This document shows, one piece after another, positions 38,828 to 51,300 of a stretch of 64,000 nt of DNA. Position numbers and translations under genes: made by a program. The first letter of the stretch is position 1. Each line of letters begins with the position of its first letter. The stretch spans positions 11,647,274-11,711,273 of the forward strand of contig OZ038463.1 of assembly GCA_964036295.1 (NCBI GenBank). The letters are read 5' to 3'. The notes under the pieces were generated by a model. That model was not told the DNA's origin. It did no database searches and saw only the letters and a list, made by a program, of their open reading frames with translations. Origin of the DNA: Plumapathes pennacea. Its lineage: Eukaryota > Cnidaria > Anthozoa > Antipatharia > Myriopathidae.

Positions 38828-39085
38828 GGCCTGGGTCAAACGTTGAACTTCTGCTCGGGTTAATTCTCGATCTTAGCATACGTCTAACTCAATGCAAATT
38901 AGCTCAAACAATGGTTTCTGCTAAATAATTTGCATCGAGTTCGACGCATGCTAAGATCGACGCTTAACCCAGGCCTTACTGATTACTTTACATGAGCCAA
39001 ACTCAATGCAAATTTGATGAAACAATTATTTTTGCGCATTTACACTGAGTTCGGCTCTTGTGAAGTACGGCGTTTAACCCGGGCC
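38828..39085. mobile_element. MITE, GGCCYGGGTCAAACG family, copy 3
   Basis: Third duplicate of 3160-3417, upstream of the CAP4 C-terminal exon. A short extra insertion just before it (about 38775-38825) contains GGTTCAAACCATTTGCCA, a Penelope-like terminal word. Confidence 0.7.
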
Positions 39086-39382
39086 TAATTTTTTAGTCGA
39101 GGATGTGCTTTTTGCGTGTAATTCTACTGAACGTGTTCATTGAACTAAATCCCAACAAAATGGTGATACATTAGACATTGTCCAGTAGGCGGGGAACATG
39201 AAAATACGACGGTAATTTAAATCACTTTATTTAAGCCTCCATCACACAACAAATGGATTTTATAAACCATGCTAATCTAGCATCATTCATAATGAATTTA
39301 ATACTTCATCCAATAAAATTCGCCGAAAAATTAGGTGTTAATAGCAAAGCATACTCATAAAGAAGTTATATGCATGGTCAAG

Positions 39383-39986
39383 TTAATGGTGCTTTTTCTG
39401 AAGTTTTGCACGCTTAATCACACCGGAAATTTTTTTGTTTAAGGGAGCATGGAGACCGGCTGGGGCACGTTGTTTTGGTTGATCTCTGAATCTATTTGAT
39501 ACAGTTGCGCAATATGCTTCTTTGTTGAAGCTTCCTTGCTGAACGTTGCGCACATAATCGTTGTTTCCTGTATTGAAATTTCCCGGGGGTTTGTATCGTC
39601 CCACGATGTAGGCGCACTTCATGCCATTGCTCGTCACTTCTGCTCTGCCAATACCGAGCTCCAGGCTTTCTTTCCAGACCACCTGGGTGAAATGACCAGT
39701 CCCCCCCTGGCTTCCATCTAATCCAAACTGGTAACCAGGTTGGCAAACTTCGTTGTACCTATATATAACACAGAAGAAGACCGCTTAAGGCTGAGTAACT
39801 ATCAACAGGAGCCCCTGCTATCCACGGTATCTTTTGCATTAATATAGCAAGCCGATTATGACGGTTATGAAACTGAAACTACACCATCCAACTGTTACAT
39901 AAGGACTGCGTTTGCAATATAATTTGGTGGAAGGAACAGCACCGGTGTGTACTTGCCCATGGCCAGCCCAGTATAACCGTATAGTG

Positions 39987-40018
<32 letters not shown>

Positions 40019-43000
40019 ATGACTTCACCTATTAATATATTATATTAAATACATCTGTTTTTAGTAGGTTGGTTGTGATGTTGTGATCGTCTGTGATGTT
40101 GTGATCGTCCGGGTTAGAGTAGTCTCCAGAAAGACTGTTGTTGGTGACTGACGTTTCGACTACCTGAGCGGAAGTCATCTTCAAAGTCAAGTGAAAAGTA
40201 TTCGTCAGATGGCGGTATATATGTCTCTGGTCGTAGAAGTGATTGGTCCGTTATGTCGGCCTATGGTTGGTCGAGTCGGCTTGGTTGTGTTGATGTTGTT
40301 GATGTCAGTTGATGTTCTTTTGTCCTGTTGATTAGTCTATTGTTTGTTCGGTTGCGTTTGATGTCATCTATCAGTCGTTTGTAAGGTGCCGGTAATTGTT
40401 GGCATCTGTTGAGAGGTTTCCGTTCTAAGATTGTGTACCAGCTTTCCAGTGTAAGTCGTTGGTAGTAGTTGGTACTGTGGCTGATGCATTCAGCGGAGTC
40501 CCAGTTGATGTCGTGTTTAGTCTGTCGGTGGTGTTCAGAAATGTGATTTCTGATGTCGCCGTTTCTGGTAGCTCGTTTGTGTTCAGTAAGTCTCGTGTTC
40601 AGGTTTCTGCCAGTTTCACCGATGTAGGTGGCTTTGCAGTCAGTACAAGATATTCTGTATACTGTTCCCTGTCTGTTGATGGGTTCGTCTTTGTCCTTTA
40701 CGTTGGTCAGTAAGTCGCGTAGAGTCGTGATGGGTTTGTGGGCTACCCGGATGTTGTAGGGTCGTAGAATACGCGCTATCGTCTCAGAGGTGCCTCTGAT
40801 GTACGGTAGTGTGGCCAAGGTCATTGGAGTTGTGTCGTCAGTGGTTTCGTTGTCGGTAGTCTCGTCGTTGTTGGTAGTCTCTGGAACGCGTTTTCCAGAA
40901 GAACGACTACGACCCTGACCTAAAGCCACCTTCATCGGTGAAACTGGCAGAAACCTGAACACGAGACTTACTGAACACAAACGAGCTACCAGAAACGGCG
41001 ACATCAGAAATCACATTTCTGAACACCACCGACAGACTAAACACGACATCAACTGGGACTCCGCTGAATGCATCAGCCACAGTACCAACTACTACCAACG
41101 ACTTACACTGGAAAGCTGGTACACAAACTTAGAACGGAAACCTCTCAACAGATGCCAACAATTACCGGCACCTTACAAACGACTGATAGATGACATCAAA
41201 CGCAACCGAACGAACAATAGACTAATCAACAGGACAAAAGAACATCAACTGACATCAACAACATCAACACAACCAAGCCGACTCGACCAACCATAGGCCG
41301 ACATAACGGGCCAATCACTTCTACGACCAGAGACATATATACCGCCATCTGACGAATACTTTTCACTTGACTCTGAAGATGACTTCCGCTCAGGTAGTCG
41401 AAACGTCAGTCACCAACAGCAGTCTTTCTGGAGACTACTCTAACCCGGACGATCACAACCAACCTACTGTTCACACTCCTGGGTTCAAACCATTTGCCGC
41501 ATCTGTTTTTCATATATTGCACGTTTGGAAGTATGTATTGTTGGTTGTAATATAACTGGTAGATGATTTTATAGCTTCAAAGCGTAATGAGCAGCCTTTT
41601 AACCCTCGAGGGAAGTAGCCGCAAAGTTATACTCCCACCACCGCACAGGATGGATCACTTGCCTCCGCACTGCCCGTCCCACCCTCCCCCCACATATTTT
41701 TACTTGGGCAATCGAAATATATCCGCCAGTCCAAATACTCCCACTTTACTTGTGTGCTATAGCATGTGAAGACGTAGTGTCTTTTATTGGAATGCCAGTA
41801 ATAGGCCTGAATAAGGTCAAATTTCTCTTTCCGTGATAACAAATGTCAGTAATTCGTCTCCTAATATTGTATGCACACAAAATAACAAAAATAACAACTA
41901 TTTCTTAGTAACAAAACAATATAACTTTACCAGTTTGTGACAGCCTCGGTCATCGACTGTGCTTTATTAGTTGAGCAGCCCATGGACAGGTTTTCTCCTT
42001 GACCAGGTCGTTGTGATTTCTGTGAGTGCTTCATATTGCCAGACGCGGCAATTTCCTGTGCGTAGGCGGCAGCGGCATCACTCATCTCTCGATTAAGAGT
42101 CATCGGAGGAGAGTTATGAACAGCTCGGAACTTGTTGTGAACATCAAGAGCTTCTGTCTCTTCAGGGGAGAAAGAGCCTAATAAAAAAATGCAAGATTAA
42201 TATATTAATATAATTAAATGCATCAAAATAGTTTCAATTTGAAGAGACCATTAAAGAGAGCCAGTAACTTTTCAAAATTTAGTTTTAGATTTGTTAGATA
42301 GGTTCAGAACCATACTTGACAAACGGCTTACTGAGACTGTGATTAGTTGTATATGTATAGTTATTTACTGATGCAGATCTTAATATTAATAGATTTTGAG
42401 AAATGGTGTACGTGGGGAATCGTTCTCGTATTTATCCTGCCCTGACTGTACCGCGCTATATATAATTATGTGTTTCCATTCTTTATACAAAATTGCAACT
42501 TTGTTGCCCACCCGTTCCAGTAGTTGCCGCAGTAATCGGGACTATCGGGCTGTCTGTCGGAGGAGGCACGGTTGTTCCTGAAGGAAGGTTTGTTGAGGAT
42601 GTAGGGATGGTCATCGTTGTAGGCACGGTTGTTCCTGAAGGAAGGTTTGTGGAGGAAGCAGGCATAGTCGTCGCGGTAGGTACGGATGCTCCTGAAGGAG
42701 GGATTGTAGTGGATGTAGGGGTAGGCCCTGCCCCTGGAAGAGGTGGGGAGGCTCCCATGTCTACGTGGATGTCCATTGTGGTTCTGCCGCCTCCAGTGTT
42801 CCACTTACCCTGCCCACTAATATTGAAAGGCACTCCATTTTCCTGTTCAACATAATTGCGATGTTGATTTCCTGAGTAAATTAAGAAATGAAGAAATGCA
42901 TGTTTGCTGAATCAGATACAAACTTTTTTTTCCAAACTTGTGATACTACGGAGGCTTTACACTTAATAAGTTTTGCGCATTGCTCATCCTCAGTCTGGAA

Positions 43001-45596
43001 ATAAAAAAACTAAAACTTTAAGGGCCGATTTTTTAAACAAAGTCTAAGGTCTGGTTTATCGCTAAATTAAAGTTTAAACGGACGCTGTAAAACAGGGTTA
43101 GTAAAACATTAAATTACATTTTTAGAACATGGATTGGAATCAGTTTACAAAGACAACCTTTGGCCATTGTCCATTAAGCATGGCTGTTGTTTAAATCTTC
43201 TTTAGACCAGGACTTTCTTAACCGCGGTCTAAACCTTGTTTAAAAAATCGGCCCTAAATGTTGTCATAGGGAAATGCTACAGATGTTGAAATTTACGTTA
43301 GTATGGTGAATGGGGATCTACACTAGAACTGTTTTGTTTGGTAAAAGTCAAAGTCTCGGTTCATTTAATTAAAAAACTTAAACTGGCACACGCTAGGACT
43401 CTCAACCCATAAATCTGTTTCGGACAGCTGAATTATCTCCAAGCAATCGAGGCTTCTGTTAACATTAAATTAAAAATTGGTGTCGAAGATCGCCTTCCTG
43501 ATTGTGCAAAACTGTTTGAGTCACGATTCTGATTGTATCTGTCTTTGCCTACGCAGTCTCGGATGTATTCTATATTTGCGTGTAGAAAGTTGTCTCAGTC
43601 GGCGAATTTTTTATTTTAAACTTGTCCACTTCAACAGAAATTGGGCAATCGATTTCACACAACAAACTCGCTAGTAACAAAGGACGCGCAACTCAACAAT
43701 GCTTGGTAGCCAGGCCCGACACTGCCACATGCAGGAGGCTGGAAAGGACTGCCGGAACCTGTGAAGCCTCGGATGCACTTTTGTCACGATTTGAAGCATC
43801 ACAAGCAGAATAAAAGGCTTTTGTTTGCATTGGTTGCCAATGGCAACGGATCAACAGAGATAAACGACCTCTCGAATTTCGCATTTTTTGGTCTTCCGCA
43901 AAAGATTCTATCCATAAAACTATTGAAAATTGAAAGTTGGATAGTTTAGCTGTACAATGGCATACAAAATAAAAAATCCACCTTCTGAACGTTTGATACC
44001 AAATTTCCAACCAGACTCCCCCCTTAATAATGAGCTTGAAGAAAAAACCGGTCACCAGCGAATATATACAATTCCAGAAAAATGCAAAACTGATGTATTC
44101 GAAGATGGCATTTCACATTCCGTCTGTGGGAAAGCGCTGCATCCAATAAGCCCTTTGCATCATACTAGTGACATATTAACCAAAACCACTTCATTTATAA
44201 AAATTCACCCCAGGCTTCCTGAGTACCAGAAATGGCAAAGAGCATCGGAAAATATGTAGAATTGCAAGATCGCAGGTTTATAGCATAAAGGTGAAATAAT
44301 ACGGGCAACATTTTCTTGTATTCCAACTTGTCGCGTGCAACAAAGTTGCGTAGCAAGTTGCAGCCTATGCTGTACGTGTTACTACCTACGCACGCAGCAA
44401 AATTTTGTGTTGTGTTGCGGCAACATGCTGTAAAAAGCAGACTCAACTTCTACTTTTTGCAACATGTTACCATAGCTAGCAACACGAAATTTTATTGCAG
44501 AACAAGTTGCGTGCATAGGTAGTCATACGTGCAACAACAGGCCGCAACTTGCTACGCAACTTTGTTGCACGACAAGTTGCAAGAAAATGTTGCTCGTGTT
44601 ACTTCACCTTAACATGCATCAAATTTAGATGGCAAGACTTTAGTGAAAGTTCAGAAACTATTAAGAAAATGAGTAAGGGACTACAATCATGCAATTTCTG
44701 GGCTGCAAGTCCCAGCAACTTTGTCCCATACAAATCAGCATCCACTTGCGAATAAAAAACGAAGCCTGGAAACAAGTACTACTAGATAGAATCCACATTA
44801 CGCCACAGTTTATCCGAAAGATGTCGCGTATTCACGTTACGTGACGAAATATCTCCGCGCTATAATACCACTATGAGTTGTATGTTGATCAAAATGTTCA
44901 TCAGCGTTAAGCATATTTAGTGATAGATGCGACCTCAAAAATTATTGGCTCCAAAATATTGCTGATCCGAAAATTTATGAATCAAAATAACGCGGAGAGA
45001 GTTATCCCCTTACTGCTCATATTTTGGACAGTGAGTAAAGTCCCGATCAGGCACGTTTCTTTTCCGATATTACAATATTCAGATAGAGGATGATGGAGTC
45101 ATGTCAGTTTAGCGTGTACCTTACTACTAAATTGCACGAGAGTTTGTACAATTTCAAACGTCGCTCGTGGTGTAAAATTATTAAATGCACTCGCACATGA
45201 TCACCTCCCAGGCGCTTTTGTTATTTATATATTTTTTTAAGATATATATATTTTTTCATTAGATAGCCTGTTGTATTTTACTTTAAGGGATTTTGCGATG
45301 CATGGGATTAAAGATGTCATCCAATAAACGCCAAAAACGACAAAATCTGAAGAAGAAGAAAAAAAAAACTTGTACTTATAAAACCCTTGAAGAGATTTCC
45401 GAAGAACCTTTATATAAAGGTTGCTGGTACCCATCCCGCCCGTCCTTGCGGTCGGAGGGTTAAGGAACAGTTCGCTTCTATCAAAACGATGAACGACAGT
45501 GACAACATCGCTACCTGCATGGGCGGCGCCAATTGGTTCAAGCGATAAAGAAAGCCAAAACAGAAGCACTAAGAATGGTAAAAACATTGTCCTCAT
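39383..45596 (-). CDS. CAP4: secreted CAP-superfamily protein with long Pro/Thr/Ser linker
   Basis: Five exons join in frame to 329 codons plus stop: 45596-45515 (signal peptide), 42871-42809, 42733-42512 (linker), 42177-41931 and 39758-39383 (CAP domain). Every junction has the same phase as in CAP2, and the conserved GTAAGT, GTGGGC and GTAAAG donors are present. The linker exon is 222 bases against 123 in CAP2. It contains a repeated SSTNLPSGTTVP unit, so the stalk length has grown by internal repetition. The CAP motifs LHNKFRAVHNSPP, GQGENLSMGC, GHFTQVVW and VGRYKPPGN are intact. The protein is predicted to be secreted with an O-glycosylatable stalk. A palindromic Penelope-like insertion occupies the last intron. 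This is the most complete CAP gene in the array. Confidence 0.85.
40145..40189 (-). ncRNA. Hammerhead-like motif with altered core
   Basis: It has the same 45-base layout as 41368-41412, but on this strand the core reads TTGAAGA instead of CTGAAGA. This loses the conserved C of the catalytic core, so it is probably inactive. Confidence 0.5.
40261..41004 (-). pseudogene. Penelope-like GIY-YIG endonuclease, C-terminal fragment
   Basis: The frame of 247 codons contains VYRISCTDCKATYIGETGRN and LNTRLTEHKRATR, the Penelope-type GIY-YIG nuclease with its CxxC insert. It then has HHRQTKHDINWDSAECI and a basic tail ending QPSRLDQP. The first 30 or so residues come from reading across the palindrome centre and are not original protein. 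The reverse transcriptase that should precede it is missing. It once cut target DNA for insertion; here it is a relic. Confidence 0.85.
40907..41297 (+). pseudogene. Inverted copy of the Penelope-like endonuclease 3' part
   Basis: The plus strand repeats the end of the 40261-41004 sequence, beginning within the nuclease domain (TGAAACTGGCAGAAACC) and running to the CCGACTCGACCAACCATAG end. It is even more truncated and forms the second half of the palindrome. Confidence 0.75.
41368..41412 (+). ncRNA. Hammerhead-ribozyme-like motif in Penelope-like terminus
   Basis: Stem I pairs 41368-41372 (TGACT) with 41408-41412 (AGTCA). The core CTGAAGA spans 41373-41379. Stem II pairs GACT with AGTC, and GAAA lies at 41400-41403. 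Palindromic ACGT serves as stem III, and the predicted cut follows GTC at 41407. It is intact here and at 8880-8924. The short stem III implies action as a dimer, as described for Penelope-like elements. Confidence 0.65.
42900..45450. other. CAP4 intron 1, repeats only
   Basis: A hairpin-forming stretch with TTTTTTAAACAAAGTCTAAGG and its mirror (about 43028-43250) looks like another MITE. The block 43485-45150 matches 19945-21220 of CAP3 and includes a Harbinger-like MITE. A plus-strand frame at 43957-44259 is shared with 20112-20366 (PEKCKTDVFEDGISHSVCG) only because the DNA is duplicated. I do not call it a gene. Confidence 0.5.
44289..44609. mobile_element. Harbinger-like MITE, duplicated copy
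   Basis: Same termini and TAA flanks (44286-44288 and 44610-44612) as 20372-20682, so it was inserted before CAP3 and CAP4 separated. Confidence 0.75.
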
Positions 45597-47132
45597 TTGG
45601 TTGAATCTGCAAAGAGAAAACTGTGAAAGAAACATATAAACAAAAATATAGGCACAGTGAAAACACTATATAGTTAGATAAACCAACAGTTAAATATAGA
45701 ATTAGTCATAATTATTATATAATAAATATTATAAATATATAGACCACGAGCCGACAGGATATGGACAAACACAAACAGAATTTACATAGTCACATGTCAA
45801 CAAATTAAAAAGTGTATCTATAAAATATCTATAATACTACGCGCGTTATTGGCTAAAAAAAATGTTAGATGAGAGTATATTACACGCTGACTTAGCTCTT
45901 ACGCTACTTTCGTGTTTTTCCATTATCCCGTTGTTGTTATGTTTAGATTAAGCTATATTACGCGGGAAAGCGTTATATATTTCTTAAATAATGTTAAAGT
46001 GTACCTCCTAGAGTCTGGGGTCGTCAACGAAAAATAATCTCAATTAAATTGGCAACTATGTTTATTTCTCCACATGCCCTAGTGTTTTCACAACATCTCT
46101 CATGTCTAGATGAGGCTATTATTACATGGGAAAGCGTTATATATTTCTTAAATATTGTTGAACTGTACCTCCTGGGGTCTTTGGTTGTTAACGACAAATA
46201 ATCTCAACTAAACTGACAACTATGTCTATTTCATGTCATAAAATTAAGTACACTCAAGGGTCACAGAAAAAAAATATGAATGCGTTTACGAAGTTGCGTC
46301 CTAGCCATACCCGAAGCTGACAGAATGGGGTAATACAATTTGAAGTGTTCCAATACTTACTTATTTTTTGTGACGACTCTGTTTCTTAAAGTCCTTAACA
46401 AGAGTGCTCTTGGCGAAATTTGACGGTCTTCTAGCTCTTAGAAAAATTTTTTGGTTGTATGAACCGACGGTGATGAAATGGTAATGCGTTACCTGTTAAG
46501 TTCAAGACCTGCTCTAAAACTGTCCGCCCAGACTTGTTCATTTTTGACTCCAAAACACTTTAAAAGGCTTGTATAAGACTACATGATATAATTTCTGAGG
46601 TAGTTCCCTAAAAATCCCTTATCCTTACCTAACCCTTATCTTTACCCGAAGATCCATTAAACGACTAGTTGTCCAAAAAGAGATGTTGGGTAAAGAGGAT
46701 GGGTCAGACTTGATCTCGATTAGGTACCGAGTTGTGACGAGATCTCATAATTTTATCTGCCTTTGCATTTCAAGATGTGACTCAGTATAATGACAATAAA
46801 AGCTTTTAAGTTTGTGTGGAAATTACTTTTACGAGCAATAAGACAATCGCCACACGTCTAAAAATTATTTTTGCCTTGTTTCTCGGCATGGCCTAAACAC
46901 CGCAAAGCAACCGGTCATGCACCGCCTATGACTCCGAACTCTCACGTACTCACTGAAATTGGGTTTCAAAAGTGTAGTATTCTTAGGCTTTTAATTCACA
47001 AAATGATTATATTTACAATTTCTAACAATAGTGACTTTCGTTCACTACAATTAATCCTTTCGCCGCCACAGTGACTATACAGTCGCCCCACTGAAGAATG
47101 CAATATACGACTAGTCAGTCGCCCAAAGAGTA

Positions 47133-47288
47133 CAATGGAACCTCATTAATACGGCCACTGGTGGGACATAAAAATCTGGTTGTATTAACGGGGTTTTTAG
47201 ATAAGAAAATGAATGAGCGTTTGTTCTGCGGGACAAAAACTGGTGGCCGTAATATTGCGCGAGGTGGCCGTAAGACGGGGTTCCATCG
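47133..47288. mobile_element. Pogo/Tigger-like MITE, copy 3
   Basis: Starts CAATGGAACCTCATTAAT, ends GGGTTCCATCG, with TA on both sides. It is in the same unit position as 1507-1661. Confidence 0.7.
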
Positions 47289-47881
47289 TACAAAGAAACC
47301 AGATAGACTAATCAAAATCTTCATTTTATTAACCCAATCACACAGTTTACTAAATCCATGTTACTAAATAAAAGACATTTTGCAGGCAGTTTCAGATTTC
47401 GCGTGAGCAAAGATTTTTGAGACCTGCTCACCGCATGCGATATTTTAAAGATGGCGTCGCGGGAAGTGTTTACCGTAGAATTGAACTTTTCACGAGATAT
47501 TTGCCGATACTGAGTCGTAAAAGGAGTTATATGCTAGAGAAAGTGATTTTGATCCTGATAGCGGCAATGAATCACTAATAAACGTGCTGTCTATCAAAAT
47601 TATCTGTAGCCATACGTACGTACAGGTCTCAGCTGAAGAATTCTCGTCTACTACTTCTTTGCACCTGCACGCAACATCTTAACTGGAAATAGAGGAAATA
47701 GACCAATGTGCATGTTGAAGCTTTCAATAAATGGGTTGCCGTTAACTCAAAAACGAGATACTACTTAGTGAAAAATCCTTAATAAATAGTCATCAGCTTG
47801 GGTCCATGTAAGAAGAGCATCTCATATGCTATGTGTATAATTATATGAAGATGGTTTCATTCAGCGTATTAGTTATATAAA

Positions 47882-48038
47882 CAATAAACTACTTTTGGCT
47901 TCGGAAATATGCACGGATAATTGTCCGAGGATATTATCTGTTCCGAGAAGCGAACAGTTGTGTTTGAGCTTCGAGGAACAGATAATGTCCAAGGACAATT
48001 ATCTGTGCATATTTCCGAAGCCAAAAGTAGTTTATTGT
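47882..48038. mobile_element. Foldback MITE, about 157 bp
   Basis: Arms CAATAAACTACTTTTGGCTT and its mirror, with further pairing through GATAATTGTCC and ATTATCTGTTCC, make an almost perfect hairpin with a short loop around CGAACAGTTGTGTTTG. Confidence 0.8.
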
Positions 48039-48362
48039 CTTTATTATCCTTCAAATATTTCCTCTCGCAGCGCAAATAACGGCGCGGAAACTGTGAAGCT
48101 TTTTAGTGCTCTCTGGAACTGCTTTTTGACCAATAAATAATTTATTCACATCAGTTATTGATGTCCTCCTCAGTAGTCGTCTTGTAATAATTTTTGTGAC
48201 TAAAAAAATAGAACTGCGTTCGGATATTGTCAATAAACAGCGTTAGTTCGCCAGGCGGGGGTTATTCGCTGATAACGTCCGCTCACGAGCGGACGTTATT
48301 CGGTCACATGTTACGATTCTACCAATCACGCGCGGGAGGAAATATTTGATGGGTCATAAATC

Positions 48363-51300
48363 CTAATATCCTACGTTGTCTTTATCTTGATTTACTAGCT
48401 CGCGATGTGCTTTCTCTAGTCTGTCAAGTTCAGCCTCGTCCAGATAGTCACTATCTAGATGCGCTGTGTCGGGTTCTGGAGCTGGGATCCAGTTGTTTGC
48501 TATGTACTTTGTGCCTTTTTTTACCACGCAACCACCATGGAGCGAATTGTCGTCTCTTGGACCCATCCATCCTAAACAGAATATTATTGTGTTAACAACA
48601 CATAAAGTGCGGTCATTATTAGGGGTTACAATTCCTTATAAACCGAAGAATTTACAACATTATTGCTGATATAATAGCGGTAAAGACTTTACCGGTGTAT
48701 CCGTGGGCCGCAACCCGCTGCAGGCCGAGGTATAAACGTCAAGATCACTGCTATTTCTTGCTCTTGACCACCAACAGAGTGTCAAAAACAAGTTTTAAAT
48801 TCCATGGCAAAGATTCCGAAATGTACTTATTTACCAATTGCTATATAACTCTCCACTATTCGTCTTAGGCTTACCACATTTATACAATCTTGAATTCGTT
48901 AGTTTCAATAAACTACCTAACTCAAATGAATACGATAATTGCCGAATGGAGTACATTTTACTGACGCGCGTGCTGCTGTAAACTTATTTTAACGAGAACT
49001 AAGACTGAGGGCTATGTCATCTGTTTCCCAATTAAGGAAGGCCTCAGTATTAATCATATTGAAAAAAAAAAAAAAAACAAAAAAAAAAACAAAAACAAAA
49101 AAACAAAACAAAATAATGGATTATTTGCGCAACACGTGGACGTATTTACTCTCGCTTTTGACTGTCAACAAAAGATCACCCTCACTTTTTTTTTTTCAGT
49201 TTCAAGGAAGGGCAGCCGGACTTTCCAATTTTATATACCTATAGTGAAATGACGGTAATGGCCAGAATAGAACTGAAACAACTTGTTGAATGTTCACCTT
49301 TGTTTTATTTTAAATAAATATTATGCAATGGACATTTTTGCGCTCTTCCTTATTCAGCTCATCGAAGGTGAAAAAAAAAAAAACACACAATAAGCAATTT
49401 TCATGTTGACAATAAATTAAAGAAAAATTAAGCAAAGCGTCCGCATTGTATTTATTTGTAGGCAAGTAAACTGGGTGAGTGTGAGTCAATTGTAAAAGAC
49501 ACAAAGACACACATATGGACAGCGGCAGAGAGACATACGATTGGAAATGAGGCCATGAACTAAAACTGAGTCATTGCGTAAATGTATCACCACAGTAAAC
49601 GAGACTCAGATCAGTCAGCCTGAGAAATGAGTGATAAAGTAAATTGGAGTTGAAAATTGCAGTGAATGATGCTGAATTGTGCATGGATATGTTGTGAGCC
49701 AGGGATAATACAGACGGGTCAATTGCTATTATCGTTTCATTATAATCCATTCGCTATTTGCGCCATAACTGTTCTCGAGACGCTACTGGGAATAGACGGA
49801 ATCACGCCGCAATCGTTTTGTCGACTAACTACATGCATGTACGTTCACTCTGGCATCAATTAACAGGCAGCTTTAGTAGAATAAAATTTAGCTTGTCTAG
49901 ATGGAAAAATAATAGTAAAAACAGTTGACTCAACAGTCTCTCTAATGCACTGCATTTGGATATTACAGTCTGACCGTCGAGTAAGCAATAAGGAACCGCA
50001 AACGGCTGCTATAAATTATTCGTTATTACCTGTCTTGCCATCTTGCTCAAAGTTGTACCACATGATGGCTTTGCCCTTCTTTGGTTTTACCACTAAGTTT
50101 GCACTTTGACAGAATTCGTTCATATTGTAGCGGTCTCCTTCCCTACGATCTCTGAATTCCTATGAGAATGTTGAAAAATGATATCAAGCACTGTAACATA
50201 GAAATGCAAGGACTTTTCACAGTGACTCAATACAATCATCTCAACAAACGCTGTGAATGAACGGTAAAAATGTCAAGAAAGTTGCTTTGGTGACTGCAAT
50301 CCTTCAACCGTAGCATCAATTAATAGTATATTTCACCTGATAACTAACATTGTATTTACCCTAAGTGAAAAACTATAATATTTATCCAGAATCCTTAAGT
50401 TAAAACTTGTTCTGCAGATGACTATCAAGATAGGGCTATAATAACTGTAACCATCATCATATAACTGTATATTTTACTGCACATTGAATATTATTGCATT
50501 AGAAAATATGCTGTTTTTTTGCATACCAGACACCATTTTGCTTCCATATACACCGCCATAAAATAACTCACCGTTTCATTGAACTTTACGTCATCAGCAA
50601 CTGGAAACGCTGTCTCTCCTCCCTCTTCAACATCGTTTAGATAGTAAAGAACAGTGACATACCTAAGAAGAAATGGTGAAACATAAGAATTATCTATATA
50701 TGCCGCGTATATCACATCGTGTAGTTATATCGGAGACCCAGGGGCAGATCGTGGGGAGGGAGGCAAAACGGCGGCGGACAGGGAGGGGGAAGGGAAGCAA
50801 AAGGGAAAGAGGAAAAGAGCTGTTGGGGACACTGTCTCTTCAGACCAGTTCTGAAAGCATGAGGTCGGAGAATCGCCGATTGGGCGAAAAAACTTTATCA
50901 ATTGTATCTTGGTTGCCCAATCGGACATTGTAGTCTGAGCTGAGACGCCCGGGGGACATTTTGGCCCTGGCCGAATTAATGTCCGGTCGAACAAAAAATA
51001 TGGGGGGACATTTCAGACTGCTACACGGGCAACTCTCCCCGCGGCGAGTGATTTTGTTCTATTTTGTTTTTATATTTCATTTTATTTATTTATTTGTTTG
51101 TTTGTTTGTTTTTTTGGTTGGTTGTTTGTTTGCTTGTTTATTTGTTTGCTTGCTTGCTTGTTTATTTATTTATTTATATATTTATTTATTTATTTATTTA
51201 TTTATTTATTTTTGTTGCAAGTTGCTTATTTTCTTATCACTTAAGTACGATAATTATCCGATCCCGCCGCTGTAGACAATGCATACTGTTAGTAAAAATT

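Larger units (their letters stand above)
40063..41499. mobile_element. Palindromic Penelope-like element insertion (two inverted 3' fragments)
   Basis: Two 5'-truncated copies lie head to head, mirrored around about 40914. Both ends carry the terminal sequence with hammerhead-like motifs. An 11-bp target duplication, CATCTGTTTTT, flanks it (40052-40062 and 41500-41510). The CAP1 and CAP3 introns show related unoccupied sequence at this place. Only the endonuclease part of the Penelope protein is present, with no reverse transcriptase. Inverted terminal copies are a known feature of Penelope-like insertions. Confidence 0.85.
45680..48360. repeat. Segmental-duplication block, copy IV, and intergenic DNA before P4HTM-A
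   Basis: It matches pieces of copies I-III up to about 47830. Of the foldback element only the left outer arm remains (about 46925-46990). The last part (47750-47830) matches 16927-17010. No gene is seen. A GC-rich hairpin, GTCCGCTCACGAGCGGAC, lies near 48277-48294. Confidence 0.6.
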
